Assembly: GCA_022730015.1 (NCBI GenBank)
Contig: DZBU01000002.1
Location: forward strand, 23,043-67,841
Source of the DNA: Candidatus Elulimicrobium sp.
Lineage (GTDB): Bacteria; Patescibacteriota; Minisyncoccia; Phycocordibacterales; UBA918
Direction of reading: 5' to 3'
DNA: 44,799 nucleotides
Below the pieces are notes generated by a model that saw nothing but the letters and a program-made list of their open reading frames with translations, ran no database searches and had not been told where the DNA came from. This document shows positions 27,291 to 34,788 of the stretch, in pieces. The first letter of the stretch is position 1; every line of letters begins with the position of its first letter. The translations under genes were made by a program, and so were the position numbers.

Positions 27291-28961
27291 ATGAAATATA
27301 TAGTAGGTCTAGGAGCATTGGCATTGTTGGTAATTGGAGGATTTTGGTATACCAATAATACTGAGAATAGCTACCATATGGACCCCGACGGAGCGATGTC
27401 GGGGATGATGCAGGGTGGCGGTAAGGAAAGTCTCATGGTACTTCCAGACAGAGCGTTAGAGAATGTTAAGCCAACAGAGGTCGTTGAATTGAAAGACGGA
27501 GAAACATTCGACCTTACGGCATCAATCGTACAACAAGAAGTTGGTAATCGGACAGTGAAGCGACTGGCATACAATGGTCAGATTCCTGGTCCAGTGTTGA
27601 AGGTGCAAAAGGGTGCAAAAGTGACCGTCAACTTTACCAACAACATAGATATGGAGACGTCACTACATTCACATGGTTTGCGTGGCGATTATCTGATGGA
27701 TGGTGCAGTTCCAATTACTCCCGCAATTCCAGTTGGGGAGAGTTTCTCATATGAATTGGAGTTCCCTGATACAGGAGTGTACTGGTATCACCCGCACGTC
27801 CGTGAAGACTATCAGCAGGAACTCGGTCTTTATGGAAACATGATTGTTACTGAAGAGGGCTATTGGTCTATCGTCGATAAAGAGGACTATTTGATTCTCG
27901 ATGACGTTCTCGAGGGAGGTGACTTTAAGAAAGAGGTTGTGACAAATACCTTGATGGGTCGTTTTGGAAACACGCTTCTAATCAATGACCAAGAAGACTA
28001 CACCTTAAACGTCAACCAAGGTGAGATAACTCGATTGTTTCTCACGAACGTGGCCAATACACGAACGTTTGATGTCTCTTTCAGCGGAGCAAAGACAAAG
28101 CTCGTTGGGGGCGACAATGGACGGATTGAGAAAGAGGCTATGGTTGATGATGTAATTATTGGTACTTCAGAACGCTATGTAGTTGAAGTACTATATCCTG
28201 AAGCAGGCACATACCCGATTACTCATCGAGGTAAGAAGATTGGTATGGTGGTAGTTAAAAGTAGCACCGTGAATAAAAATGCGGAGTTTATAACTCTTCG
28301 TACAAATTCAGGCGACTATAGTAGTATCCGCTCAAACCAAAGTCAGTTACTTGCTAAGACACCAGATAAAAATCTGCGACTTGATATCGAAATGAAAGGC
28401 GTAATGGGTAACATGATGAATGATATGGGCGGTCAAGGTAACGACATGATGATGGGCGGGAGTAACGACGACATGATGCGAGAACACTGTCAAATGATGC
28501 CAGAAATGGCTGGTTGTGAACCGTATCTTGAGGGAGGAAACGAGGAATCTGAACATGGCGAAGATGGTATTGAATGGGAAGATGATATGGCCATGATGAA
28601 TAACATGAGTACCGATGAAAACATCGAGTGGGTGATTGAAGATACAGACTCAGGAAAGAAGAACGACAAAATCGACTGGTCATTCACGACTGGTGACTTA
28701 GTGAAGGTTCGTATCTACAATGACGAAAATGGGCTGCATCCGATGCAACACCCAATCCACTTCCATGGACAGCGTTTTGTAGTTTTAGCGACAGACGGAA
28801 AAGTAAACGATAATTTACAATGGAAAGACACAGTGTTAATTCCAAAAGGTCAGACAATCGATGTGCTGGTCGACATGAGCAACCCAGGCACCTGGATGGC
28901 GCATTGTCATATAGCTGAACACTTACATTCAGGAATGATGTTTCAGTTTGAGGTCAAATAG
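27291..28961 (+). CDS. Multicopper oxidase with Met-rich insert
   Basis: SLHSHGLRGD, YWYHPHVRED, HPMQHPIHFHGQRF, MAHCHIAEHLHSGMM; Met/Asp-rich insert 'MGNMMNDMGGQGNDMMMGG...'. Confidence 0.95.
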   Translation: MKYIVGLGALALLVIGGFWYTNNTENSYHMDPDGAMSGMMQGGGKESLMVLPDRALENVKPTEVVELKDGETFDLTASIVQQEVGNRTVKRLAYNGQIPGPVLKVQKGAKVTVNFTNNIDMETSLHSHGLRGDYLMDGAVPITPAIPVGESFSYELEFPDTGVYWYHPHVREDYQQELGLYGNMIVTEEGYWSIVDKEDYLILDDVLEGGDFKKEVVTNTLMGRFGNTLLINDQEDYTLNVNQGEITRLFLTNVANTRTFDVSFSGAKTKLVGGDNGRIEKEAMVDDVIIGTSERYVVEVLYPEAGTYPITHRGKKIGMVVVKSSTVNKNAEFITLRTNSGDYSSIRSNQSQLLAKTPDKNLRLDIEMKGVMGNMMNDMGGQGNDMMMGGSNDDMMREHCQMMPEMAGCEPYLEGGNEESEHGEDGIEWEDDMAMMNNMSTDENIEWVIEDTDSGKKNDKIDWSFTTGDLVKVRIYNDENGLHPMQHPIHFHGQRFVVLATDGKVNDNLQWKDTVLIPKGQTIDVLVDMSNPGTWMAHCHIAEHLHSGMMFQFEVK

Positions 28962-28972
28962 TAAAATTGATC

Positions 28973-29017
28973 GCAAAACAATAAAACCACTCAGAATGAG
29001 TGGTTTTATTGTTTTGC
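28973..29017. terminator. 21-bp perfect hairpin terminator after the copper island
   Basis: gcaaaacaataaaaccactca-gaa-tgagtggttttattgttttgc. Confidence 0.85.
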
Positions 29018-29073
29018 TAGACTTACTAAGATTAGTGGGGTATTAACCCCTCTCAGTAGGTCTCTCTAGACTG

Positions 29074-29145
29074 TGCCCCCGCGAGGAATCGAACCTCGAA
29101 TAACGGCTTAGAAGTCCGCAGTTATATCCATTTAACTACAGGGGC
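29074..29145 (-). tRNA. tRNA-Arg(TCT)
   Basis: GCCCCTGTAGTTAAATGGATATAACTGCGGACTTCTAAGCCGTTATTCGAGGTTCGATTCCTCGCGGGGGCA; anticodon loop CTTCTAA. Confidence 0.9.
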
Positions 29146-29229
29146 AAGGGAGGAATAATGTGGAAACTTGCTTACATATTAGTTCCGAACGCCGACTCTG
29201 GTATGTATTTTCATACAGGGGCAAGTAAG

Positions 29230-29262
29230 AAAGTAAAAAGAAAGTTTTTTTCTTTTTACTTT
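29230..29262. repeat. 14-bp perfect A/T-rich hairpin
   Basis: aaagtaaaaagaaa-gtttt-tttctttttacttt. Confidence 0.6.
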
Positions 29263-29373
29263 GAGGACAAATCACGCAAATTTTATTTGCTAGATAACCA
29301 TAGCAGAAATTCCGCATTGAGAAAACTCCTCAGGTGTCATCGTTTTGATTCTTGGTCTGAGAGAGAAAAGAAA

Positions 29374-29399
29374 ATCCTCGACCAAAAAATGTCGAGGAT
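29374..29399 (-). terminator. Terminator of the lipoprotein gene
   Basis: minus strand atcctcgac-attttttg-gtcgaggat followed by tttcttttc. Confidence 0.7.
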
Positions 29400-29423
29400 G
29401 AGAGTGGCTGATTCGACTGAAGT

Positions 29424-30098
29424 TCAATCGAAGAGACCTTTGACTTTTTGTGCAAAACTAGGGTTACTGGTTTTGCTCGTGTCAGCTTGGTTGGCAAGCT
29501 TGCTCTCCTTGAGGTCATCGACAATGGCTTTTGCTAATGCTTCTGCTACCTGTCGCTCAGTGGGGGTCTCTGGACTATTGGCTTTGCCGATGAGGGTGGC
29601 TGTCTGCCGATAAAGGACCTCACCTTTTTTTGAGACCATCGTCACCGCCGCTGATCCATAAATGATCTTGACGGTGAGTCCGCCTCTGGCAGTTTTACCT
29701 CCAGTATCGATCATCAAGAAAGCATCGTATCCACCTTGGCGGGCCATACTGGCCGCGCTTGCGGTACTGATAGGTGCCTTCTTAACGAGCTTTACATGAC
29801 TGAAAAGTTCCTTCTCATTTTGTAAGTACTCATGAGAGTAGAGATTGTCAGTCATGATCGTTTTTATCGTGGGGAGGTCTGAGCTCAGTACACCACCACC
29901 TGGTTTTGCGAGTTCCACCTTCGCTCCACCGGGTAGAAACTGAGAACCCACGATAGCTGCAGGAATGAGTTGCGCCGCATATAGAGCTCCTATTGGTATT
30001 GCAGTGCAACCAGAAAGTTGTGTTGTACCGAAGGCAACCGCCGTCAGTACCACGATTGGGCCAGAGATTTTTTTAAAGAACGAATTGAAGTAATGCAT
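29424..30098 (-). CDS. Predicted lipoprotein of unknown function
   Basis: N-terminal signal with lipobox-like LSGC; strong SD AGGAG 7 nt before ATG; own terminator. Confidence 0.75.
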   Translation of the reverse strand: MHYFNSFFKKISGPIVVLTAVAFGTTQLSGCTAIPIGALYAAQLIPAAIVGSQFLPGGAKVELAKPGGGVLSSDLPTIKTIMTDNLYSHEYLQNEKELFSHVKLVKKAPISTASAASMARQGGYDAFLMIDTGGKTARGGLTVKIIYGSAAVTMVSKKGEVLYRQTATLIGKANSPETPTERQVAEALAKAIVDDLKESKLANQADTSKTSNPSFAQKVKGLFD

Positions 30099-30102
30099 GT
30101 TA

Positions 30103-30164
30103 CTTCTCCTGTAAAATGAAGGGAAATGTCAGGCGGATGCCTGACCATCATTTAACAGGAGAAG
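30103..30164 (-). promoter_or_regulatory. 5'UTR hairpin sequestering the Shine-Dalgarno of the lipoprotein gene
   Basis: cttctcctgtaaaatga (30103-30119) vs tcatttaacaggagaag (30148-30164), 16/17 paired, with inner 7-bp hairpin gtcaggc-ggat-gcctgac. Confidence 0.75.
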
Positions 30165-30228
30165 AAACTTTTGTCAATATCAGTGGTTTATTTTGGTTTC
30201 AGGTCTATCCAGAAGCAAAGCGGTTTGC

Positions 30229-30291
30229 TCTCTCATCGCGCACAAATGAAAAACCCGCAAAGCGGGTTTTTCATTTGTGCGCGATGAGAGA
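30229..30291. repeat. 30-bp perfect inverted repeat (3-nt loop) overlapping the 3' end of tRNA-Val
   Basis: tctctcatcgcgcacaaatgaaaaacccgc-aaa-gcgggtttttcatttgtgcgcgatgagaga. Confidence 0.9.
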
Positions 30292-30350
30292 CTTGAACTC
30301 CCGACCTTCTCGGTGTAAACGAGCTGCTCTACCAACTGAGCTAATCGCGC
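30278..30350 (-). tRNA. tRNA-Val(TAC)
   Basis: GCGCGATTAGCTCAGTTGGTAGAGCAGCTCGTTTACACCGAGAAGGTCGGGAGTTCAAGTCTCTCATCGCGCA; anticodon loop TTTACAC. Confidence 0.93.
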
Positions 30351-30456
30351 ATGTATTTATTCGCACTATCGTACCTAATTTTTGAGAAAAGACAAGCGTT
30401 ATGTCTCGTTTGTAATCATTCGTACAGACTGTGCAGACAGGGTATACTGCAAGATC

Positions 30457-30729
30457 ATGGTTGAAATTCACTGCATTATTAGTGGGAAAGTCCAGAGAGT
30501 GGCGTACCGAGCCTATCTTCAAGAAGCGGCGACCGAGTTACAGATTGTTGGGTATACAAAGAATGTACCTGACGGCACGGTTGAGGTGGTCGCACAAGGT
30601 GACCCAGATACACTTAAAGCGTTTGTCGAATATATGCATGAAGGGTCACTCATGTCTGTGGTTGAAGGTGTAGCGGTTGAATGGCGCAGCACGAGTAAAA
30701 CTTTTCACGAATTCTCAGTGTTACATTAA
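30457..30729 (+). CDS. Acylphosphatase-like protein
   Basis: MVEIHCIISGKVQRVAYRAYLQEAATELQIVGYTKNVPDGTVEVVAQGD. Confidence 0.92.
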   Translation: MVEIHCIISGKVQRVAYRAYLQEAATELQIVGYTKNVPDGTVEVVAQGDPDTLKAFVEYMHEGSLMSVVEGVAVEWRSTSKTFHEFSVLH

Positions 30730-30734
30730 CAACT

Positions 30735-31427
30735 ATGGAAACCACGACCATACACAGCATTGGTTTTATTATGGATGGTAATCGACGGTGGGCGAAAGCA
30801 CACGGTCTACCAACACTTGTCGGACACAAGCAGGGGGGAGAGGTTTTTGTTAAGACTATGGAGTGGGTGCGCGATGCAGGAATACCACACGCCGTTTATT
30901 ACGCTTTTTCGACCGAGAATTGGAACCGAAGTGAAGAAGAAGTTTCGTATCTCATGAACCTGTTTCGTGAATGGCTTATCAAGATCGAAAGTAAACTCAA
31001 GGACGATGATCGCTCTTTTAGGGTACGAGTGATCGGGAGACGAGAAGACTTTTCAACCGAGATCCAAGCTCAGATTGAAGAAATAGAAAACCTAAATAGC
31101 ATAGCAACTGGAGCAGTGACTACTATCTGGGTCGCGCTTTCTTATGGTGGTAGGGCAGAAATCGTCACGGCAGTGAATCGGGCGATAGAGCAGGGAGAAA
31201 CAGTAACGGAAAAAACTTTCGAGCAGCTCCTTTGGACAGCGGAGTTACCAGATCCTGATCTCATTGTACGGACTGGTGGAGAGAAGCGCCTTTCGAATTT
31301 TTTGACATGGCGCTCAGTCTATAGCGAGCTCTTATTTGTTGATACCTATTGGCCAGCTTTGACCAAAGATGATTTTATCGGCATACTCAAGGAATATGAA
31401 TCTCGAGAAAGAAGAAAAGGTATTTAA
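30735..31427 (+). CDS. uppS: Isoprenyl transferase (undecaprenyl diphosphate synthase family)
   Basis: IGFIMDGNRRWAKAHGLPTLVGHKQG ... YYAFSTENWNRS ... PDPDLIVRTGGEKRLSNFLTWRSVYSELLF. Confidence 0.94.
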   Translation: METTTIHSIGFIMDGNRRWAKAHGLPTLVGHKQGGEVFVKTMEWVRDAGIPHAVYYAFSTENWNRSEEEVSYLMNLFREWLIKIESKLKDDDRSFRVRVIGRREDFSTEIQAQIEEIENLNSIATGAVTTIWVALSYGGRAEIVTAVNRAIEQGETVTEKTFEQLLWTAELPDPDLIVRTGGEKRLSNFLTWRSVYSELLFVDTYWPALTKDDFIGILKEYESRERRKGI

Positions 31428-32166
31428 GATCGAACCGGTCATTTTGTATGAAGACGCAGATGTGGTGGTGATCGATAAACCGTACGGTTGGCTGACGCAC
31501 GCCGATGGCTATAACGAAGCGCCGACGGTGGTGGAGTGGCTGTGTCGCCATGTGCCAGAGGCGCGTGGTGTGGGCGAACCAGGGTACTCACCAAAAGGAG
31601 TATCGCTTGATCGTTCAGGGATAGTACATCGTCTGGACCGAGAGACTTCGGGGGTGCTCATTTTGGTGAAGAATCAATCTGCACACCAGATGCTTAAGCA
31701 GCAATTCAAAGATCATAAGGTATATAAAGAATACCGCGCTTTGGTGTATGGTCGACTCAACGACCGGTGGGGAACTATTAATCGACCGATTGGTCGTAGT
31801 GCAAAAGATCACCGACGCCGTTCTGCCGAACGTGGCGCTAAGGGTGTGCTTCGTGAGGCGATTACCGATTTTGAACGAATTGGGGTGGGTGAGTATCAAG
31901 CTGAGCCTTTTTCGTATGCAAAACTTATTCCGAAGACCGGCCGGACTCACCAGCTCCGAGCTCATTTGCGAGCGATCGATCGTCCAATTGTGGGCGATAC
32001 ATTGTACGCAGCTCACAAGCTCGAACAGTCAAATAACCTTGCTTTAGAACGCTTAGCGCTCCACGCACACATACTTGAACTTGAGTTGCCTAGTGGCCAA
32101 ACAAAACGTTTTATTGCTCCAGTACCAGCTGATTTTGAGGAAGCGGCTGAACGCATTGCAGAGTAG
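31396..32166 (+). CDS. RluA-family pseudouridine synthase
   Basis: GIVHRLDRETSGVLILVKN, TGRTHQLRAHLRAIDRPIVGD. Confidence 0.92.
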   Translation: MNLEKEEKVFKIEPVILYEDADVVVIDKPYGWLTHADGYNEAPTVVEWLCRHVPEARGVGEPGYSPKGVSLDRSGIVHRLDRETSGVLILVKNQSAHQMLKQQFKDHKVYKEYRALVYGRLNDRWGTINRPIGRSAKDHRRRSAERGAKGVLREAITDFERIGVGEYQAEPFSYAKLIPKTGRTHQLRAHLRAIDRPIVGDTLYAAHKLEQSNNLALERLALHAHILELELPSGQTKRFIAPVPADFEEAAERIAE

Positions 32167-32231
32167 GAAGGTTTGTGGTAGATTGTGGCACGTTTAAACG
32201 GCTCATTCGTTTAATTATTCAAGAAATTATT

Positions 32232-32783
32232 ATGAAAGCAGCAATGGCAGGGGTGACAGTGTCACCAGTAAATATGGAGGAGCGTAAGGGCCTAGGCATT
32301 CGCCCGGGTGATACTGTGCGCGTTCACCAGAAAATTCAAGATAAAGGAAAGACTCGTATTCAGATCTTTGAAGGTTTGGTACTAGCTCGCAAGCATGGTG
32401 ATGAACCAGGAGCAACTTTTACTGTTCGTAAAGTAGCGAGCGGTGTTGGAGTAGAAAAGATCTTCCCGCTTTACTCACCACTCATTGACAAGCTCGAGAT
32501 CGTGAAGCGCGCTAAGGTGCGTCGCAGCAAGCTCTACTACATCCGCGAGAAGGTGAATCGTGAGATCAAGCGACAAATGCGCCGAATGAGCCTTGTCTCA
32601 ATGGCAACTGAATCGGGAGCAGAGGCAGCAGTTCGTGAAGCTGCCGAAGCAGAAGCTGCTAAGAAGGCAGAAGAGGAGGCTGTAGCGGCAATCGCTGAAG
32701 CTCCAGTGGTTGAGGAAACGGCTGAGGTCGTTTCAGAGGAAACAGCAGCAACGGAAGTTGTTGCTGAAGAAAAAAAGGACTAG
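32232..32783 (+). CDS. rplS: 50S ribosomal protein L19 with long Ala/Glu-rich C-terminal extension
   Basis: IRPGDTVRVHQKIQDKGKTRIQIFEGLVLARKHGDEPGATFTVRKVASGVGVEKIFPLYSP; start refined to 32232. Confidence 0.93.
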   Translation: MKAAMAGVTVSPVNMEERKGLGIRPGDTVRVHQKIQDKGKTRIQIFEGLVLARKHGDEPGATFTVRKVASGVGVEKIFPLYSPLIDKLEIVKRAKVRRSKLYYIREKVNREIKRQMRRMSLVSMATESGAEAAVREAAEAEAAKKAEEEAVAAIAEAPVVEETAEVVSEETAATEVVAEEKKD

Positions 32784-32793
32784 TTTTAAGACT

Positions 32794-32830
32794 AACAAAA
32801 AAGCGCGGCCTTCGGCCGCGCTTTTTTGTT
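32794..32830. terminator. Intrinsic terminator between convergent rplS and channel gene
   Basis: aacaaaaaagcgcggcc-ttc-ggccgcgcttttttgtt. Confidence 0.9.
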
Positions 32831-33560
32831 AATTGTCACTCTCAGAACCGATCAAAAGTTTTCGAACCATCATACCCACCAGTCCAAGCATCATACCGAG
32901 GAGGATCATCGAAGTGAAACGGGCAAAAACGAGGGCGATAATTCCGCCCAGAGTTTCCGGCTGCGGATAGGGGAAGCCGCCAAGAATGCTCTTCAGCGCC
33001 CAGTACATCCCAGAAGGGATGCTACTTGCTTCGGCATGACTTTCAAAAATATAAAAGAGCGAACCGATCAGTAATAGCGCCAGAGTAAGCGTAATAAAAT
33101 AGATTTCGAGGTTGATCTTGTATACAGACTGAACAGCCTTTTCCTTGTTCTTTGAGCGAGAAAACTTTGCTAAGCGCATCATGCGGAGGAGGCGGATGAT
33201 GCGGATGGTACGGGCTGACTTGAGGAAGGTAAGATTGGCGAGTCCCAAGACCGAAGGGAGGATAGCAATCAAATCGATAATACCGAAAAAGCTAAAGGCA
33301 TAGCGGAGGGGCTTTGGTGATACGTACAAGCGAGTGATGTATTCAGCCGAAAAGAGCACTACAGCCACCCATTCAACAGCGACAAAGAGTACATGGTAAG
33401 CTTGAAAAGAATCAACGGTTTCGATAGCTACCGCTGCTACAGACACCAAGGTCATGATAGCAAGTGCGGTATTTGCTCGAGCAAAGTATTTGTTGTGAGG
33501 GTTATCGAAAGGGTTTATAGCAGGTCGCCGTTGCTGTTTATTCTTGTGTTTTCTTTTCAT
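32829..33560 (-). CDS. Voltage-gated-channel-like ion transport protein with non-canonical pore
   Basis: S4-like 'SARTIRIIRLLRMMRLAKFSR'; pore region 'IPSGMYWALKSILGGFPYPQPETLGGIIALVFARF' lacks TVGYG. Confidence 0.85.
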   Translation of the reverse strand: MKRKHKNKQQRRPAINPFDNPHNKYFARANTALAIMTLVSVAAVAIETVDSFQAYHVLFVAVEWVAVVLFSAEYITRLYVSPKPLRYAFSFFGIIDLIAILPSVLGLANLTFLKSARTIRIIRLLRMMRLAKFSRSKNKEKAVQSVYKINLEIYFITLTLALLLIGSLFYIFESHAEASSIPSGMYWALKSILGGFPYPQPETLGGIIALVFARFTSMILLGMMLGLVGMMVRKLLIGSESDN

Positions 33561-33680
33561 AATGAAGATTGTTTTATTAAGTATACACGACCGTTGTTTC
33601 CTGATGGTTTAGAATCAAGATGCTTGAATTTGCCGCACACATGAGGCATAATGGCGCCACCTCACAGAGACGAGACACTT

Positions 33681-33764
33681 GCCCAGGTGGCGAAATTGGT
33701 AGACGCACTACCTTGAGGTGGTAGCGCCTTCACAGGCATGCTGGTTCAAATCCAGTCTTGGGCA
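33681..33764 (+). tRNA. tRNA-Leu(GAG)
   Basis: GCCCAGGTGGCGAAATTGGTAGACGCACTACCTTGAGGTGGTAGCGCC...GGTTCAAATCCAGTCTTGGGCA; anticodon loop TTGAGGT. Confidence 0.94.
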
Positions 33765-33771
33765 CAGAAGT

Positions 33772-33810
33772 ACAGAAAGAGGCACGGCCGAAGGCTGTGC
33801 CTCTTTCTGT
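33772..33810 (+). terminator. 18-bp hairpin terminator after tRNA-Leu
   Basis: acagaaagaggcacggcc-gaa-ggctgtgcctctttctgt. Confidence 0.75.
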
Positions 33811-33822
33811 TATACTGCACTT

Positions 33823-34272
33823 ATGGCAACAAAAACTGATATTTCATATGGGGTGATTCCAATCCGTCGTGTTGCAAATGGATGGGAAGTTTTTCTTATC
33901 CATCAATACAGCCGGATCGGAGATAATACCTACTGGGTCCTTCCGAAAGGCCATCCTGAAGTTTCAGAAACACCTCGTGAGACAGCCTTGCGTGAGCTAA
34001 AGGAAGAAACTGGACTGGTGCCAGCAACACTTATTGACTCTCCCAGGTTTGACCTCAGGTACTCGTTTGATTTCAGTGGTGATCGCATCGAGAAAACGGT
34101 GGTATTTTTTATTGGTGTTATTACAGAGTTTGAAATTACCCTCGATCCTGATGAAGTGAAGGAGGCTGGTTGGTATCCCCTGGAATTAGCCGCCACGAGA
34201 CTTGATTACCAAGATACAAAAAGTCTATTTTTAAAAGCGAAAGATTTTATTGATCGAGAGCTCGCAGAGTAG
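33823..34272 (+). CDS. NUDIX hydrolase
   Basis: GHPEVSETPRETALRELKEETGL Nudix box; start refined to 33823 (upstream ORF part lies in tRNA-Leu). Confidence 0.92.
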   Translation: MATKTDISYGVIPIRRVANGWEVFLIHQYSRIGDNTYWVLPKGHPEVSETPRETALRELKEETGLVPATLIDSPRFDLRYSFDFSGDRIEKTVVFFIGVITEFEITLDPDEVKEAGWYPLELAATRLDYQDTKSLFLKAKDFIDRELAE

Positions 34273-34314
34273 TTCTTAAAAGGCTGGCAGCTTCGCTGCC
34301 GGCCTTTTAAGAAC
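34272..34314. terminator. 20-bp bidirectional hairpin terminator
   Basis: gttcttaaaaggctggcagc-ttc-gctgccggccttttaagaac. Confidence 0.85.
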
Positions 34315-34321
34315 ACCACCA

Positions 34322-34696
34322 TTAGTTGGTGTAGATATTCAGACGAACTTTGTTGATGATATCATCAAGACTACTGTGAGCTTTAATGAGATAGTCTTCA
34401 ATCACTCCGTCATGAGCATTAGCTATATTATTTACATCATCCATAGAAGTGAGCATGATCACTTTTGCATTTCTTCCCCAAGGGTCATTGCGTAACTTTT
34501 CCAAAAAAGTGTGCCCATCCATGATAGGCATTATGATATCGAGGAGAATGAGGTCTGGTTGTTCATCAAGCGCGAGTCGTAATCCAGCGGCCCCATTCTC
34601 AGCGGTAGAAACAACAAAGCCAGCTTGCTCAATCGCTTCGGCGATCGCTTCTCGAATATCTGGTTCATCTTCAACGATCAAGATTCTTTTTTCCAT
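34322..34696 (-). CDS. Single-domain response regulator (CheY-like)
   Basis: RILIVEDEPDIREAIAEAIEQAGF...PDLILLDIIMPIMDGHTFLEKL...KVIMLTS. Confidence 0.93.
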   Translation of the reverse strand: MEKRILIVEDEPDIREAIAEAIEQAGFVVSTAENGAAGLRLALDEQPDLILLDIIMPIMDGHTFLEKLRNDPWGRNAKVIMLTSMDDVNNIANAHDGVIEDYLIKAHSSLDDIINKVRLNIYTN

Positions 34697-34788
34697 AGGT
34701 ATGTTGTGTATTCGCTAAATAGTATCACGGGTTTTGGTTTTGCTCATATTGACTGTTTTGTCTCTTTCGAGCCTGTTACTATATAGCT

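Noticed and set aside
28350-28620. Met-rich atgatgatg-type repeats suggesting a microsatellite
   Set aside because: They lie within the multicopper oxidase frame with irregular units; explained by the Met-rich insert.
29158-29613. 151-aa plus ORF
   Set aside because: It overlaps the antisense of the lipoprotein gene and its terminator, with low-complexity sequence; judged spurious.
30116-30385. 89-aa plus ORF
   Set aside because: It runs through the tRNA-Val gene and the large inverted repeat; not coding.
33718-33822. N-terminal extension of the NUDIX ORF
   Set aside because: It lies inside tRNA-Leu and its terminator; the start is ATG 33823.
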